Notes: generated by a model from the sequence alone, not told the origin. A stretch of 58,043 bases of DNA from a bacterium (Candidatus Blackallbacteria) CG13_big_fil_rev_8_21_14_2_50_49_14 (GCA_002783405.1 PFGG01000039.1:1-58043), one strand, 5' to 3'; shown: positions 34,316 to 43,515, counted from the stretch's first letter. Numbers and translations: made by a program.

Positions 34316-35835
34316 AGGCTGAAAAAACGCGATATTTTTTCAAGTAGATTTTCACGACTGGGGGAGTGCTCGTTTTCCTGGGCAAGTTCTTTTTTCACCT
34401 TGCGGTATTCACTCTGGCGTCGCACCAAAACATCGGCAAGGTATTCAGCCAATTCAGGACGCTTCTGCAGAATCATTTGAAAGGTATTTTTGTCAAGTTG
34501 ATAACAGATCACCTCGCTTAAGGCAATCACGGTTGCTGTGCGGGGTGCACCGGTCAGAAGTGACATCTCCCCAAAAAAATCACCGGCCCCAAGCTGGCGA
34601 ACTTCTTTGCTCAGCCCCTGTTCATTCTTCATCTGAACAGAGACATTCCCTGACTGAATAATATAGAGCCAATGGCCTTCAGCGCCCTGTCGAGTCAGCA
34701 CTTCCCCTTTTCCGAAGGGGGCAAGCACCAATTTTTGGGCGAGCCATTCCCGCTCCTGGGGTTTCAGCGTCTGAAACAGTTCGAGGGGAGCCAAGTAGTT
34801 GATGCGCTCAGTCACATCAGCAGGCGTGATTTCAAGCCTTGAATTTTCAAGCTTTTCTTTCATGAAAATTTGCTGCTGGGTCATCGCCATCTGAATACCT
34901 GCCCGCTGCAGGGCAAAATAGAGGCGGGTGCGAATTTCATGATCGGTGGGATCATCGAGGGCCAAATCGGTCAACCAATACCGGATCGCATATTTGGCAT
35001 AGCCCAATTCATAGCTGATCAAAATACAATTCGGAGCAGGCGCATCGGAGACTTGAGGCAAAAATCCAGCTTCCCGCTGCAGCATTTTGCCCGCTGCTGC
35101 AAGCACTTCCGAAGGCGGGGTCTGATAATCGACTTGAAAATAGACCCACCTGCGCCATTGCTGAGGTTGGTGCTGGCGCTTGCCCAAAACCAAAACCTTG
35201 TTTTTCATGAGCAGACTGTTGGGCAAAATCACGGTTTCCCAATTGCGGGTTTCAAGCGCAAGATAGCGCCAATGAATTTCACTGACGCGCCCTTCAAGCC
35301 CCTCTACCCGAATCCAATCGCCAACGGTCAGTGAATGATCCATTTGCAGGGTCATGCCGCTGATAAAATTCCCCAGGGTATCCTGAAGTGCCAAGCCCAA
35401 TACTGCGGTTAAAACGGCTGAAGTGGGAATCAAAGCTGAGAGATTATAGCCAGCAGTTGAAAAAAAGATCGAGCCACTGAAAAGCATCAGGCCTGCAAAA
35501 AATAAATCCTGAAGAATGCGGGGCGGAACCGCTCCCAAACGGGGTATCAGACGTTCAAAAATCAGATGGGTAAACTGACTGCCTAAAACGGCATAGCCAA
35601 TCAACAAGGTGGCAAGACGCAGTGGCGCAAGGTAGCCAGGCAAAACAAACTTAACCAGCAGGGTTGAAAACAAGGCTGCATAATAGGCAAGCATGACGAG
35701 TTTCAGACGTTGTCTGGGGTATTGAACCCCACGCAATAAGACCCCCCCAAAAAAACTTCCCAACAAAATCACAGGGAAATGGGTGAGTTCCAACTCGAGC
35801 CAAATCGGATTCCAAAATTCTAAAATTTTATTCAT
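34312..35835 (-). CDS. MscS-type mechanosensitive channel fused to a cyclic-nucleotide-binding domain
   Basis: The 507-residue protein has about four membrane helices, then an MscS core. QMDHSLTVGDWIRVEGLEGRVSEIHWRYLALETRNWETVILPNSLLM is the pore/beta domain signature. From about 370 to 490 a cyclic-nucleotide-binding fold follows: FGKGEVLTRQGAEGHWLYIIQSGNVSVQM, FFGEMSLLTGAPRTATVIAL and VICYQL. The GEMSLLTGAPRTATV element is the phosphate-binding cassette of the CNMP family. Ion flow may thus respond to cAMP/cGMP. Its end overlaps that of the PLD gene by four bases on the opposite strand. Confidence 0.85.
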   Translation of the reverse strand: MNKILEFWNPIWLELELTHFPVILLGSFFGGVLLRGVQYPRQRLKLVMLAYYAALFSTLLVKFVLPGYLAPLRLATLLIGYAVLGSQFTHLIFERLIPRLGAVPPRILQDLFFAGLMLFSGSIFFSTAGYNLSALIPTSAVLTAVLGLALQDTLGNFISGMTLQMDHSLTVGDWIRVEGLEGRVSEIHWRYLALETRNWETVILPNSLLMKNKVLVLGKRQHQPQQWRRWVYFQVDYQTPPSEVLAAAGKMLQREAGFLPQVSDAPAPNCILISYELGYAKYAIRYWLTDLALDDPTDHEIRTRLYFALQRAGIQMAMTQQQIFMKEKLENSRLEITPADVTERINYLAPLELFQTLKPQEREWLAQKLVLAPFGKGEVLTRQGAEGHWLYIIQSGNVSVQMKNEQGLSKEVRQLGAGDFFGEMSLLTGAPRTATVIALSEVICYQLDKNTFQMILQKRPELAEYLADVLVRRQSEYRKVKKELAQENEHSPSRENLLEKISRFFSL

Positions 35836-35949
35836 AACTTAGTTTATCGCATAATCACCTCTCCCCCTGCCAGAAAAATAAATTCAATTTTCATCAGAAA
35901 CCATACACATCTCAAAAAAGACTGTGTTATATTAAGGATTGTCTTATAC

Positions 35950-36021
35950 AGGGGTGTCGCCAAGCGGTAAGGCATCGGTTTCTGGATCCGACATTCCGGG
36001 GTTCGAATCCCTGCACCCCTG
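35950..36021 (+). tRNA. tRNA-Gln (anticodon CTG)
   Basis: AGGGGTG pairs with CACCCCT as acceptor stem, GCC with GGC around the D loop AAGCGGTAA, TCGGT with TCCGA (one T-T mismatch) around the loop TTCTGGA, and CGGGG with CCCTG around TTCGAAT. The anticodon is CTG (CAG codon). The first base pair A1-T72 and discriminator G73 fit bacterial tRNA-Gln. CCA is not encoded. Confidence 0.9.
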
Positions 36022-36094
36022 CTTTTCTCCTCTCCACTTTTTGAATTATTTCAGCTATACTAAGGCATGAGTCTTTTCTCGGAGAGGTTTTCTC

Positions 36095-36700
36095 GTGCGC
36101 GCATCCTTTTTCAGCCAAAGCTTACTTGTTCTTTCCCTTTTGAGCTTCACCGCCTGTGGCAGTCTGCCCAATCTACCCAGCCCAGCCCAGCTGAACGCCC
36201 AATCTATTCAAGCCACCTCTCAGCCCCAGTCTCCCCCTATTCATCTGCGCATTAAACAGGCCGAAATTGAAATTTCAAGCCAGGAATTGAACCAGCAGTT
36301 TCAAAGTATTCTTGCTCTCTCCAATGAAAAAAGACTCAAAGACACCGTCTTACAAACCCTGCCCGGAGGCGTTCTACAAGCCAAAGGCAAATTGGATGCC
36401 AGCCAATACCTACCCAATATTCCCTTCCAAATGACCGGAAGCTTAAGTGTGCGTCCTGGCAATATTATTCGCTATGAAGCGACAGATATTCGCGTGGTAG
36501 GGGTTCCCGTCAAAGGTTTACTGGATATCTTTGGGCTGGAACTGGCAAATCTCGCCAAATTCAAAGATCGTTTCGGACGGATTGAACAAAAGGGAAATGC
36601 CTTCCATCTGATTGTCGAAAAATTCACAAAGGATGCAGTGATTGAAGGGCAAATGCGCCAAGTCAACACCAGCGCAAACGCCATCAGCGTGATTTTTTAA
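36095..36700 (+). CDS. DUF2993/LmeA-like lipoprotein
   Basis: The 201-residue protein has a signal with lipobox, LLSFTAC, then a Ser/Pro/Gln-rich spacer. Its beta-rich domain has an alternating pattern (EIEISSQELNQQF, LPGGVLQAKGKLDASQYLPNIPFQMTGSL, RVVGVPVKGLLDIFGLELANLAKF), which resembles DUF2993 (LmeA) proteins that bind lipids in the cell envelope. The match is by general pattern and not decisive. A GAGAGG sits about eight bases before the GTG start. It has a hairpin terminator inside the end of the convergent neighbour. Confidence 0.55.
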   Translation: MRASFFSQSLLVLSLLSFTACGSLPNLPSPAQLNAQSIQATSQPQSPPIHLRIKQAEIEISSQELNQQFQSILALSNEKRLKDTVLQTLPGGVLQAKGKLDASQYLPNIPFQMTGSLSVRPGNIIRYEATDIRVVGVPVKGLLDIFGLELANLAKFKDRFGRIEQKGNAFHLIVEKFTKDAVIEGQMRQVNTSANAISVIF

Positions 36701-37830
36701 GTGCCCTCTAAGGGCATTTTTAAAATATAACGGCCCGAATTGAGGTCACGTCGAATCAGCAGGGTTTTATGACCTGCCTGTTTGCGCAGATTCATTTCGT
36801 TGATACTGAAGAGATTGAGTTTCAGCGTGATTTCTTTATCCCCCATGGCAAAACGCGCGGGCTCAGGTTCCACTTCAAAGGTTTTTATTTTAATTTGGGC
36901 CTGTTGATTGGCGAGGCTGACCAATTGACGCCCCGCATAGGCTGAATAGGCATCCTGCAGCGATTGAACGGCTCGTTTTCCATCGGGGGCATTGACATGC
37001 AAAAAATAAGCATAGGGCGGGCGTTCTCCCCGCACTTCAATTTCCCAGTATTTTTGACCCATCTGTTTAAAGATCGCCTTGTCGATTTCTTGGGCCGTCA
37101 ATTTGCGTTGATCTCCCAGCACAAGCACAGGAACCCAGCCCGATCGGTTTTCTTGATTCCAGACCTGGGCCCATTTTTTATCAGGAGACACCCCCCGCAC
37201 ACTCACACTTTCATTGACTTTCAATTGAGCCACAGCACCCGCTTTGAGATCGGCTTCGTTGCGCAGAACGGTTGCTTGCATGATATATTTTTCAGGATAG
37301 GGAGCCAGAAATTGATCGGGCAAGGTAATGGTAACCCGCGAGTCTGTTTCTTCCATTTTCAAAACAGGGCTCATATTGCCTGAATGCGCACCATAATCGG
37401 GATTATCCTGTACATTATTATCCCCCATTACAATTTTATCTTCGCCATTGTTTACAGAAACAGAGGGTTCAGGTTCTGGGGCAGGACTGGAAAGAATTTG
37501 CTGAAGCGGGCCAATTGAGACTGCCAGAAGCACAACAGCCGTACTGGCAATCAGCACACCATAAATTCTACGGGCATTGTCTTTAAAAAAGGAAACCGCA
37601 AACTCCGAAAGAGAAACATCGTGTTCCGTCATATCTGAAACATATTCCAACATTTCGCGGATTTCGCGGATAGAGTCCTGAATTTCAGTTCGCTCGGATT
37701 GATCTCTCGCCAAACCAAGTGCTTGTCTGAGTTCTTTCAGTGAATTGACAAGATCGCCACGCTCATGAAGTTTTTCTGCACGGAGCAGATGCTGCTGCAG
37801 GCGTTTGTCTTTTTCTTCAACAACTGCCAT
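36697..37830 (-). CDS. Single-pass membrane protein with N-terminal helical repeats and SH3-like domain
   Basis: The 377-residue protein begins with a cytoplasmic helical segment (RAEKLHERGDLVNSLKELRQALGLA, TPR-like). It spans the membrane at about 93-110 (YGVLIASTAVVLLAVSIG). Outside there is an acidic linker with NGEDK and DNNVQDN. A bacterial SH3-like fold follows (KAGAVAQLKVNESVSVRGVSPDKKWAQVWNQENRSGWVPVLVLG), then a beta-rich C-terminal part (ITLKLNLFSINEMNL). SH3b domains often bind peptidoglycan. AGAGG lies about eight bases before the ATG. The exact function is unknown. Confidence 0.6.
   Translation of the reverse strand: MAVVEEKDKRLQQHLLRAEKLHERGDLVNSLKELRQALGLARDQSERTEIQDSIREIREMLEYVSDMTEHDVSLSEFAVSFFKDNARRIYGVLIASTAVVLLAVSIGPLQQILSSPAPEPEPSVSVNNGEDKIVMGDNNVQDNPDYGAHSGNMSPVLKMEETDSRVTITLPDQFLAPYPEKYIMQATVLRNEADLKAGAVAQLKVNESVSVRGVSPDKKWAQVWNQENRSGWVPVLVLGDQRKLTAQEIDKAIFKQMGQKYWEIEVRGERPPYAYFLHVNAPDGKRAVQSLQDAYSAYAGRQLVSLANQQAQIKIKTFEVEPEPARFAMGDKEITLKLNLFSINEMNLRKQAGHKTLLIRRDLNSGRYILKMPLEGT
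36702..36721 (+). terminator. Terminator overlapping convergent gene ends
   Basis: TGCCCT and AGGGCA form a six-base stem with a CTA loop, followed by TTTTT. It starts one base after the stop of the DUF2993-like gene and lies within the last codons of the convergent SH3-domain gene. Confidence 0.6.
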
Positions 37831-38233
37831 GGCCCGAACCTCTTTCAGAAGTGATGTACTGGGTGGAGGAATTCACAGCACAGGTTAATTTACACTTCTT
37901 TACAATTATACTTCCAGCTTACACGATTCTAAAATGGAGATCAAGAAAAATCACCCGCCCAAAAGCAAATTTACCCTGAGAATTCCTGAGCCTGAGGCCT
38001 TCTCCCTCCATCAGAACCCAATCCACTGTATTCTTGTATGCAGATCAGCCAGAGATTTCCCTCCCATATATTCGTGTCTTCTCTGCTTATTTCTTATGAT
38101 TACCCTCTGAAATGTGCATTTACCACTTGACCACTCCCTGTACAAAGCTGTATACTCAAGCCCAAGAGCTTGATTCATCAAGTCTCTGAGGGTTTTTCTC
38201 AGAATTAAATACAGTGACAGGTGATTAAACGCC
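37831..38233. other. Gap with no recognised gene
   Basis: The 403-bp stretch between the SH3-domain gene (minus) and the truncated-haemoglobin gene (plus) must hold both promoters. It is AT-rich near 37880-37930. A minus-strand frame of 74 codons at 38011-38235 overlaps the haemoglobin start and has no protein character, so I do not call it. Near 38150 there is a short repeat of CAAGAGCTTGATTCATCAAG type, a weak inverted pair. No RNA is recognised. Confidence 0.5.
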
Positions 38234-38686
38234 ATGCCTTTTCAAAAATTCTTCAAATCGAGCATGCTCACATTGCTGCTGCTAGTGGGTTGCGCATCAC
38301 AGGCAAAACAAAGACCTGAAATAGACCCCAATGCAAGTTTATATGACCGTTTAGGTCAATTACCCGCCATCACAGCTCTTGTCGAGGATTTGTATAAAAA
38401 TATTGCAAAAGACGAGCGAATCAATGGTTTTTTCATTGGTTCAAATCCAGAAGAAATAAACAGACTCCTGACCGAGCAGATTTGTGAAGCCACAGGTGGC
38501 CCCTGTAAATATTCTGGTCGGGATATGTTAACCGTACATACGGGCATGAATATCACTGAAGCCCAATTCAACGCTTTGGTTGAGGATTTGATTCAATCCA
38601 TGAACAAATTCAAAGTCGCTGAGCGCGAGCAAAAGGAAATCCTTCAGGCCCTGGGCAGCATGAAAGGCGATATTGTTGATCGATAG
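38234..38686 (+). CDS. Truncated-haemoglobin (group I) lipoprotein
   Basis: The 150-residue protein has a lipoprotein signal (MLTLLLLVGC), unusual for haemoglobins. The globin part is typical of group I: SLYDRLGQLPAITALVEDLY, then LLTEQICEATGGPCKYSGRDMLTVHTGMNITEAQFNALVEDL. The HTGMNI segment contains the likely proximal haem ligand His, and the Gly-Gly region is the usual TrHb signature. Bound outside the cytoplasm, it might trap NO or O2 at the membrane surface. AGGTGA precedes the ATG by nine bases. It lies just upstream of recN. Confidence 0.85.
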   Translation: MPFQKFFKSSMLTLLLLVGCASQAKQRPEIDPNASLYDRLGQLPAITALVEDLYKNIAKDERINGFFIGSNPEEINRLLTEQICEATGGPCKYSGRDMLTVHTGMNITEAQFNALVEDLIQSMNKFKVAEREQKEILQALGSMKGDIVDR

Positions 38687-38694
38687 GAATTAAG

Positions 38695-40398
38695 ATGCTG
38701 AAATCACTCTTTATTCAAAATTTTGTACTTGTTCAAGAACTCAATCTTCAGTTTGCTCAGGGTTTAACCACCTTGACAGGAGAAACAGGTGCAGGCAAAT
38801 CAATGATCATTGATGCCCTTCAAGGCGTATTGGGAGGAAAAACCTCACCGGATCAAATACGTCAGGGAGCAGAGTTTGCCTATTTAGAAGCAGGTTTCGC
38901 GCTCAATGCGTTGAGCCGTGAATTTTTAACGGCCCAAGGGTTTGAAGAATTGTGCCAGGAACCTCTGCTTTTGATCAGTAAAACCCTACACCGCTCGGGC
39001 AGTAAATCCCGTTTAAACGGCCAGTTGGTCTCCCAATCTCTGGTCAAGGAGCTGGGTGAACTTCTGCTCGACAGCGTGGGGCAACACGAAAATCAAACCC
39101 TCTTCCGTGAGGAAGATCATCTGAAACTGCTGGATGAATTGGGCGGTGAAAGCCACCGTCAGAACTGCCAAGGGATGCGAGAAACCTGGCTCCAATTGTC
39201 TCAACTTCGCAGTGAACTGAATCAGAAAAAACAATTGACCAGCGAATTGCAACGCCGGGAAGATTTTCTGCGCTTTCAACTGGATGAAATTACAGAAGCC
39301 GAACTCTCTCCCGATGAAGAAACTGAATTGCAGAATGAAAGAGAGAGATTGCGCCACTCTGAAAAACTCATGCACACCGTCAAAAGCATCTGCTATGAAA
39401 TCCAGGAGCGAGAAGATCAACCCAATCTTCAGGAACGGCTCAGCCTTTTAAAACGGCAGCTTGAACAGATCTGCAGAATCGACAATACGCTTGAGCCCTG
39501 GTGCATCAAACTGGATGAAGTGGCACTCGCACTGGATGAAGTCAACCATGAACTACAAAACTACCAGGAAACGCTGGATTTAAACCCCCAACAACTTGAA
39601 AAAATTGAATCCAGACTGGATTTGATTCGACGTCTGAAACACAAATATGGCTCAAGTATTGCTGAGATTCTCAGCCATGCAGAAATGCTTCAGGCAGAAT
39701 TAAGCACACTTGAATCCTGTCAGACCACCCTGGGCAGCCTAGAAACCGAATTGGAAGGCCTGCAAATTCAGGCTGAACAGCTTGCCAATAAACTCAGTCA
39801 GTCACGACTTGAGCTTGCAGCCCAATTAAAACCCCTGCTTGAAAATGAGCTCAAGGAATTGGGCATGGAAAAAACCTGCTTTGAAGCCCAAGTCACGCAA
39901 AACCCTTCAATGCTGGGCCCCAATGGATTCGATCAGGTCAGATTTATGCTCAGTCCCAATCCAGGAGAACCCTTGCGCCCCCTTTCCAAGATTGCCTCTG
40001 GGGGAGAAATTTCACGCATGCTTTTGGCCTTGAAACTGATCCTCAAACGCCAGGAACCTGTTGGAACCTTGATCTTCGACGAAATTGATACGGGCATCAG
40101 TGGCATCACCGCCTTGGCTGTCGCCCAAAAACTTTCCCGCCTTGCACAAAACTATCAAATTCTCTGCATTACCCATCTCCCTGTTTTGGCTGCCGCTGCC
40201 CATCAGCAGCTTTGGATTGAAAAAAGAAGTGATCAGGAGACGACCACTGTGCAGGTACACTCGCTCTCGACACCTGATCGCATTTCCCGACTGGCCCAAA
40301 TGGGCAACGGACAGATCACTGATCTGACCCTTGAAAGTGCAAGGGAGATGGTCGCCCATGCCCAATGGTACAGTACGGTCATGGCAAAAGCCTCCTGA
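38695..40398 (+). CDS. recN: DNA repair protein RecN
   Basis: The 567-residue SMC-like ATPase has Walker A GETGAGKS (29-36), a long coiled coil in the middle, and a C-terminal LSPNPGEPLRPLSKIASGGEISRMLLALKLIL (ABC signature SGGE) followed by the Walker B LIFDEIDTGIS. RecN joins DNA ends for double-strand-break repair, acting with RecA. Its length and order match the family. AGGAATTAAG sits before the ATG. It begins the recN-radC-mreBCD run, eight bases after the haemoglobin stop. Confidence 0.95.
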   Translation: MLKSLFIQNFVLVQELNLQFAQGLTTLTGETGAGKSMIIDALQGVLGGKTSPDQIRQGAEFAYLEAGFALNALSREFLTAQGFEELCQEPLLLISKTLHRSGSKSRLNGQLVSQSLVKELGELLLDSVGQHENQTLFREEDHLKLLDELGGESHRQNCQGMRETWLQLSQLRSELNQKKQLTSELQRREDFLRFQLDEITEAELSPDEETELQNERERLRHSEKLMHTVKSICYEIQEREDQPNLQERLSLLKRQLEQICRIDNTLEPWCIKLDEVALALDEVNHELQNYQETLDLNPQQLEKIESRLDLIRRLKHKYGSSIAEILSHAEMLQAELSTLESCQTTLGSLETELEGLQIQAEQLANKLSQSRLELAAQLKPLLENELKELGMEKTCFEAQVTQNPSMLGPNGFDQVRFMLSPNPGEPLRPLSKIASGGEISRMLLALKLILKRQEPVGTLIFDEIDTGISGITALAVAQKLSRLAQNYQILCITHLPVLAAAAHQQLWIEKRSDQETTTVQVHSLSTPDRISRLAQMGNGQITDLTLESAREMVAHAQWYSTVMAKAS

Positions 40399-40446
40399 AG
40401 CTGTCCAACACTGGCAAGCTTCAGGATCTGCTACAATGCTTCAGCT

Positions 40447-41163
40447 ATGGTTACCTTGCATCGTTCATTAAAAGCTTATCCAGCAGAGCTTCAGCCCCGC
40501 GAACGTCTTCAAAAAGAAGGCCCTGCCAGTCTGAGCGAAATTGAGTTGCTGGCCCTCCTGCTGAGTACAGGCTCCCAGGGTCAGACAGCACTTGATTTGG
40601 CGCGTCATCTGCTTTTGAATTCTCCAGCAGGCTTAAGAGGTCTGGCCAGCCAGGAATTGCCTCAACTTTGCCGTTATCCAGGCTTGGGTGCAGCCAAGGC
40701 CACCCGTTTGCTGGCGGCCTTTGAAATCGCGAAACGCTTGGCCCTGAGTGAAATGCCAGAAGGTCAGCCCATGAACCAGCCAGAAGCAGTTGCTGCTCTG
40801 CTCATGCCCCGCTTGGCAGATGCAAAACAAGAACATTTGGTGGTGCTCTGTTTGGATACCAAAAACCGATTGTTGGCACAAAAAACAGTCACCTTGGGAC
40901 TTTTAGACGGGACCTTGGCCCACCCGCGAGAATTGTTTCGCGACGCCATTTTACACCAGGCCCATGCCCTGATTGTCGCCCATAACCATCCCAGTGGGGA
41001 TCCCACCCCCAGCCCAGAGGATCTTCAGCTCACTGAACGTCTGATTGAAGCAGGACGCCTGCTTCAGATTGAATTGCTGGATCACCTGATTCTGGGAAAT
41101 CAGAAATATAACAGTTTGCGTGAAAGCCATTCAAGGCTTTGGAGAATACCATGTCGTTCCTGA
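40447..41163 (+). CDS. radC: DNA repair/JAB-domain protein RadC
   Basis: The 238-residue protein has a helix-hairpin-helix-like N-terminal part (LREL...LSEIELLALLLSTG) and a C-terminal RadC/JAB metallopeptidase-like domain. The latter includes VVLCLDTKNRLLAQKTVTLG, REFRDAI and the metal-site VAHNHPSGDPTPSPEDLQLTERL (HxH...D). Whether RadC acts in repair is not settled. No good ribosome site is seen before its ATG. It runs 13 bases into mreB, so translation of the two is linked. Confidence 0.9.
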   Translation: MVTLHRSLKAYPAELQPRERLQKEGPASLSEIELLALLLSTGSQGQTALDLARHLLLNSPAGLRGLASQELPQLCRYPGLGAAKATRLLAAFEIAKRLALSEMPEGQPMNQPEAVAALLMPRLADAKQEHLVVLCLDTKNRLLAQKTVTLGLLDGTLAHPRELFRDAILHQAHALIVAHNHPSGDPTPSPEDLQLTERLIEAGRLLQIELLDHLILGNQKYNSLRESHSRLWRIPCRS

Positions 41164-42215
41164 CCCGTCTTTTAAATCCTGTTTATCTCAATATTGCCAT
41201 GGATTTAGGCACCGCCAATACCCTTGTTTACTTGAAAGGGAAAGGCATTATCCTGAATGAGCCCTCTGTGGTAGCCATTGATCAACATACCAAAAAGCCT
41301 TTGAGCGTAGGGGAAGAAGCCAAGTCCATGTTGGGACGCACCCCAGAGAGCATTCAAGCCATACGGCCTTTAAAAAAAGGCGTGATTGCCGATCTGGATG
41401 CCGCCCATATGATGATTTCCTATTTTCTCAGCAAGGCCCAACCCAGACACCATATGGTCATGCGCACCCGCATGGTGATTGGCGTTCCTTCCGGCATGAC
41501 CCAGGTAGAACGCAGAATTGTTCTGGAAGCTGCCGAAAAAGCCACCACCGGTTTTAAACCCGATGTGATTCTTGCGCCTGAACCCTTTGCTGCTGCGGTA
41601 GGTGCTGGCTTGCCCATTCTTGAACCTACCGGCAGCATGATTGTGGATATTGGCGGAGGCACCACAGAAGTGGCGGTGATTTCTTTGGGGCAAATTGTCG
41701 TGAGCGAATCGCTCGGCATTGCAGGCGATGAAATGAATGACGCCATTGCCCAATATATCCGCAAAGTACACAGTCTAATGATCGGGGAGCGAACTGCAGA
41801 ACAGATCAAAATTCAGATTGGCTCTGCCTGGCGCGGCCTGGATGAAAAAGTCATGACCATCAAAGGCATTCATCTCAATACCGGCTTGCCAAGCGCGATT
41901 CAAATCACCTCCAGTGAAGTGCGTGAAGCCCTGCAAGAACCCCTGAAAGCAATCTGGGAATGCGTGCGTCGCACCTTGGAAAAATCCCCCCCCGAACTGG
42001 CAGCAGATATTATCGATCGGGGCATTATTCTGGCTGGGGGTGGTGCCATGCTCGACGGCTTGGATGAAATGTTGCGTCAAACCACCCAAGTTCCGGTGCA
42101 TATTGCAGAGCAACCCTTGATATGCGTTGCGCTAGGCGCAGGAAAAATACTGGAAGAACTTTCACGCTCCCGTACCTCCAATTGGACCCGCTTATTGGGT
42201 ATGAAATATTCATGA
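41151..42215 (+). CDS. mreB: Rod-shape-determining actin MreB
   Basis: The 354-residue protein starts MSFLTRLLNPVYLNIAMDLGTANTLVYLKGKGI. The actin-fold motifs follow: phosphate-1 DLGTANT, a region with RRIVLEAAEKA, and SMIVDIGGGTTEVAVISLG (phosphate 2) with ILAGGGAML (adenosine). It polymerises under the inner membrane to guide peptidoglycan synthesis. The TTG at 41139 that starts the frame is not used; GGAG at 41141 serves the ATG at 41151. It overlaps radC by 13 bases and mreC by four (ATGA). Confidence 0.97.
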   Translation: MSFLTRLLNPVYLNIAMDLGTANTLVYLKGKGIILNEPSVVAIDQHTKKPLSVGEEAKSMLGRTPESIQAIRPLKKGVIADLDAAHMMISYFLSKAQPRHHMVMRTRMVIGVPSGMTQVERRIVLEAAEKATTGFKPDVILAPEPFAAAVGAGLPILEPTGSMIVDIGGGTTEVAVISLGQIVVSESLGIAGDEMNDAIAQYIRKVHSLMIGERTAEQIKIQIGSAWRGLDEKVMTIKGIHLNTGLPSAIQITSSEVREALQEPLKAIWECVRRTLEKSPPELAADIIDRGIILAGGGAMLDGLDEMLRQTTQVPVHIAEQPLICVALGAGKILEELSRSRTSNWTRLLGMKYS

Positions 42216-43021
42216 TCAGAAGATCCAGCCGTCGTTTTTCAAATTTCGGACTGCTGGGAGGAATCCTAACCCTCTTATTGCTCTTGAGCCTGATTTGGCT
42301 GCGCAGTGCCTGGGTTCCACTGGTACAAGATTTTAGCAGCCCCCTGCTGAGCAAACTCCAACCGCTGATGGAAACCCTTCCTGCGCTGAAAACAGAGTGG
42401 CAGCTTTACCGGCAAACAGCCTTGAATCAAAAAGCCGTATTAAGTGAACTGGCCCAACTGCGCAAACAACAACAGGCCATGGAAATTGTTGCAGCTGAAA
42501 ATCAACGTTTGCGCAGCCTCTTAAATTTACCCACCCCCAAAGGCTATCTCAAAATTGGTGCAGAAGTGATTGCACGCTCCCCCAATCAGTGGACCAGTCG
42601 CCTGCAGATCAACAAAGGCTTTGAAGACGGTCTCTCGATCAACCGCATTGTCTTGAACCAAGAGGGCGTAGTGGGAAAAATCAGTGAATTGTCAGCACGC
42701 ACTGCGATGGTAGAATTATTGACCGATCAAAACAGTGCTGTGGCCTGTATAACAGAAAAAGACAGACGCCCTGCGATTTTAAATGGGGCCTTTCCAGGCG
42801 AACCCGCCAAATTAAAATACCTTGAAAACTATACCAAAGTCGTTCCCGGTGAAAAAATCTTAACCTCGGGCTTGGGCGGAAATTTCCCCCCCGATCTGCT
42901 GCTGGGAACGGTTACAGAAGTCAAACAGGACCCCGGCCACCCTGTGCCTGAAGTATTTGTAAAGCTTTCAGCCTTCAACCAGGCACTCCAGTATTTGGTC
43001 GTATTGGTACCTGAACCATGA
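42212..43021 (+). CDS. mreC: Rod-shape-determining protein MreC
   Basis: The 269-residue protein has a short cytoplasmic start (MIRRSSRRFSNFG), a membrane helix (LLGGILTLLLLLSLIWL), a coiled coil (LSELAQLRKQQQAMEIVAAENQRLRSLLNL) and the beta-domain with VIARSPNQWTSRLQINKGFEDGLSINRIVLNQEGVVGKIS. It bridges MreB filaments to the periplasmic peptidoglycan enzymes. The ATGA overlap with mreB decides the start at 42212 rather than a frame opening at 42122. Confidence 0.95.
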   Translation: MIRRSSRRFSNFGLLGGILTLLLLLSLIWLRSAWVPLVQDFSSPLLSKLQPLMETLPALKTEWQLYRQTALNQKAVLSELAQLRKQQQAMEIVAAENQRLRSLLNLPTPKGYLKIGAEVIARSPNQWTSRLQINKGFEDGLSINRIVLNQEGVVGKISELSARTAMVELLTDQNSAVACITEKDRRPAILNGAFPGEPAKLKYLENYTKVVPGEKILTSGLGGNFPPDLLLGTVTEVKQDPGHPVPEVFVKLSAFNQALQYLVVLVPEP

Positions 43022-43515
43022 TCGGTCTGCTGATTTTGATCCCAGGCGCCCTGATCGGATGCTTTGCCCTGCTGCAACTTCAAATTGGTGAACTCCTGCC
43101 CTGGCTAAACGCCCCTCCGCAACTGGTCTTGATGGCTGGGCTCTTGTTTACCCTGACCTTGCCCCTTCCGACAGGGCTTATGATTGCCATCTCAGGGGCC
43201 TGCCTTTTGGATCTTTGGAGCAATACACCGTTTTTTCAATTTGTGATTGCAACGCTTTGCCTGGGTTCAGCTTGGTTTCTCAAGCATGTCGCAGAATCAC
43301 TGCCTAAAATCCTGCAAATCAATCTTTTCGGATTTTTAATCACGCTGCTTTCTGAAGCTTTGGCCATCCTTTGGTTTGTCCAATCTGGCCCCATGGCTTG
43401 GAATCATTTTTTGCATCTGCTTTTGCCCTTGCTCGCCTATCACCTGATTTTCATCAATCTGCTCTATTTGAGTCTTAGACCTTTTCTGAATACATTAAGT
43501 GAACGATCCTATTAA
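43018..43515 (+). CDS. mreD: Rod-shape-determining protein MreD
   Basis: The 165-residue protein consists of five or six membrane helices (LLILIPGALIGCFALLQLQIG, LVLMAGLLFTLTLPL, TGLMIAISGACLLDLW and others), typical of MreD and matching its length. Its place after mreC with an ATGA overlap is the strongest evidence; sequence motifs in MreD are weak. It belongs to the elongation complex with MreB and MreC. Confidence 0.85.
   Translation: MIGLLILIPGALIGCFALLQLQIGELLPWLNAPPQLVLMAGLLFTLTLPLPTGLMIAISGACLLDLWSNTPFFQFVIATLCLGSAWFLKHVAESLPKILQINLFGFLITLLSEALAILWFVQSGPMAWNHFLHLLLPLLAYHLIFINLLYLSLRPFLNTLSERSY

Noticed and set aside
35927-36118. Minus-strand 63-codon frame
   Set aside because: It is the antisense of tRNA-Gln and its flanks; the apparent peptide arises from the tRNA sequence.
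38011-38235. Minus-strand 74-codon frame
   Set aside because: No ribosome site or protein features; it overlaps the start of the haemoglobin gene.
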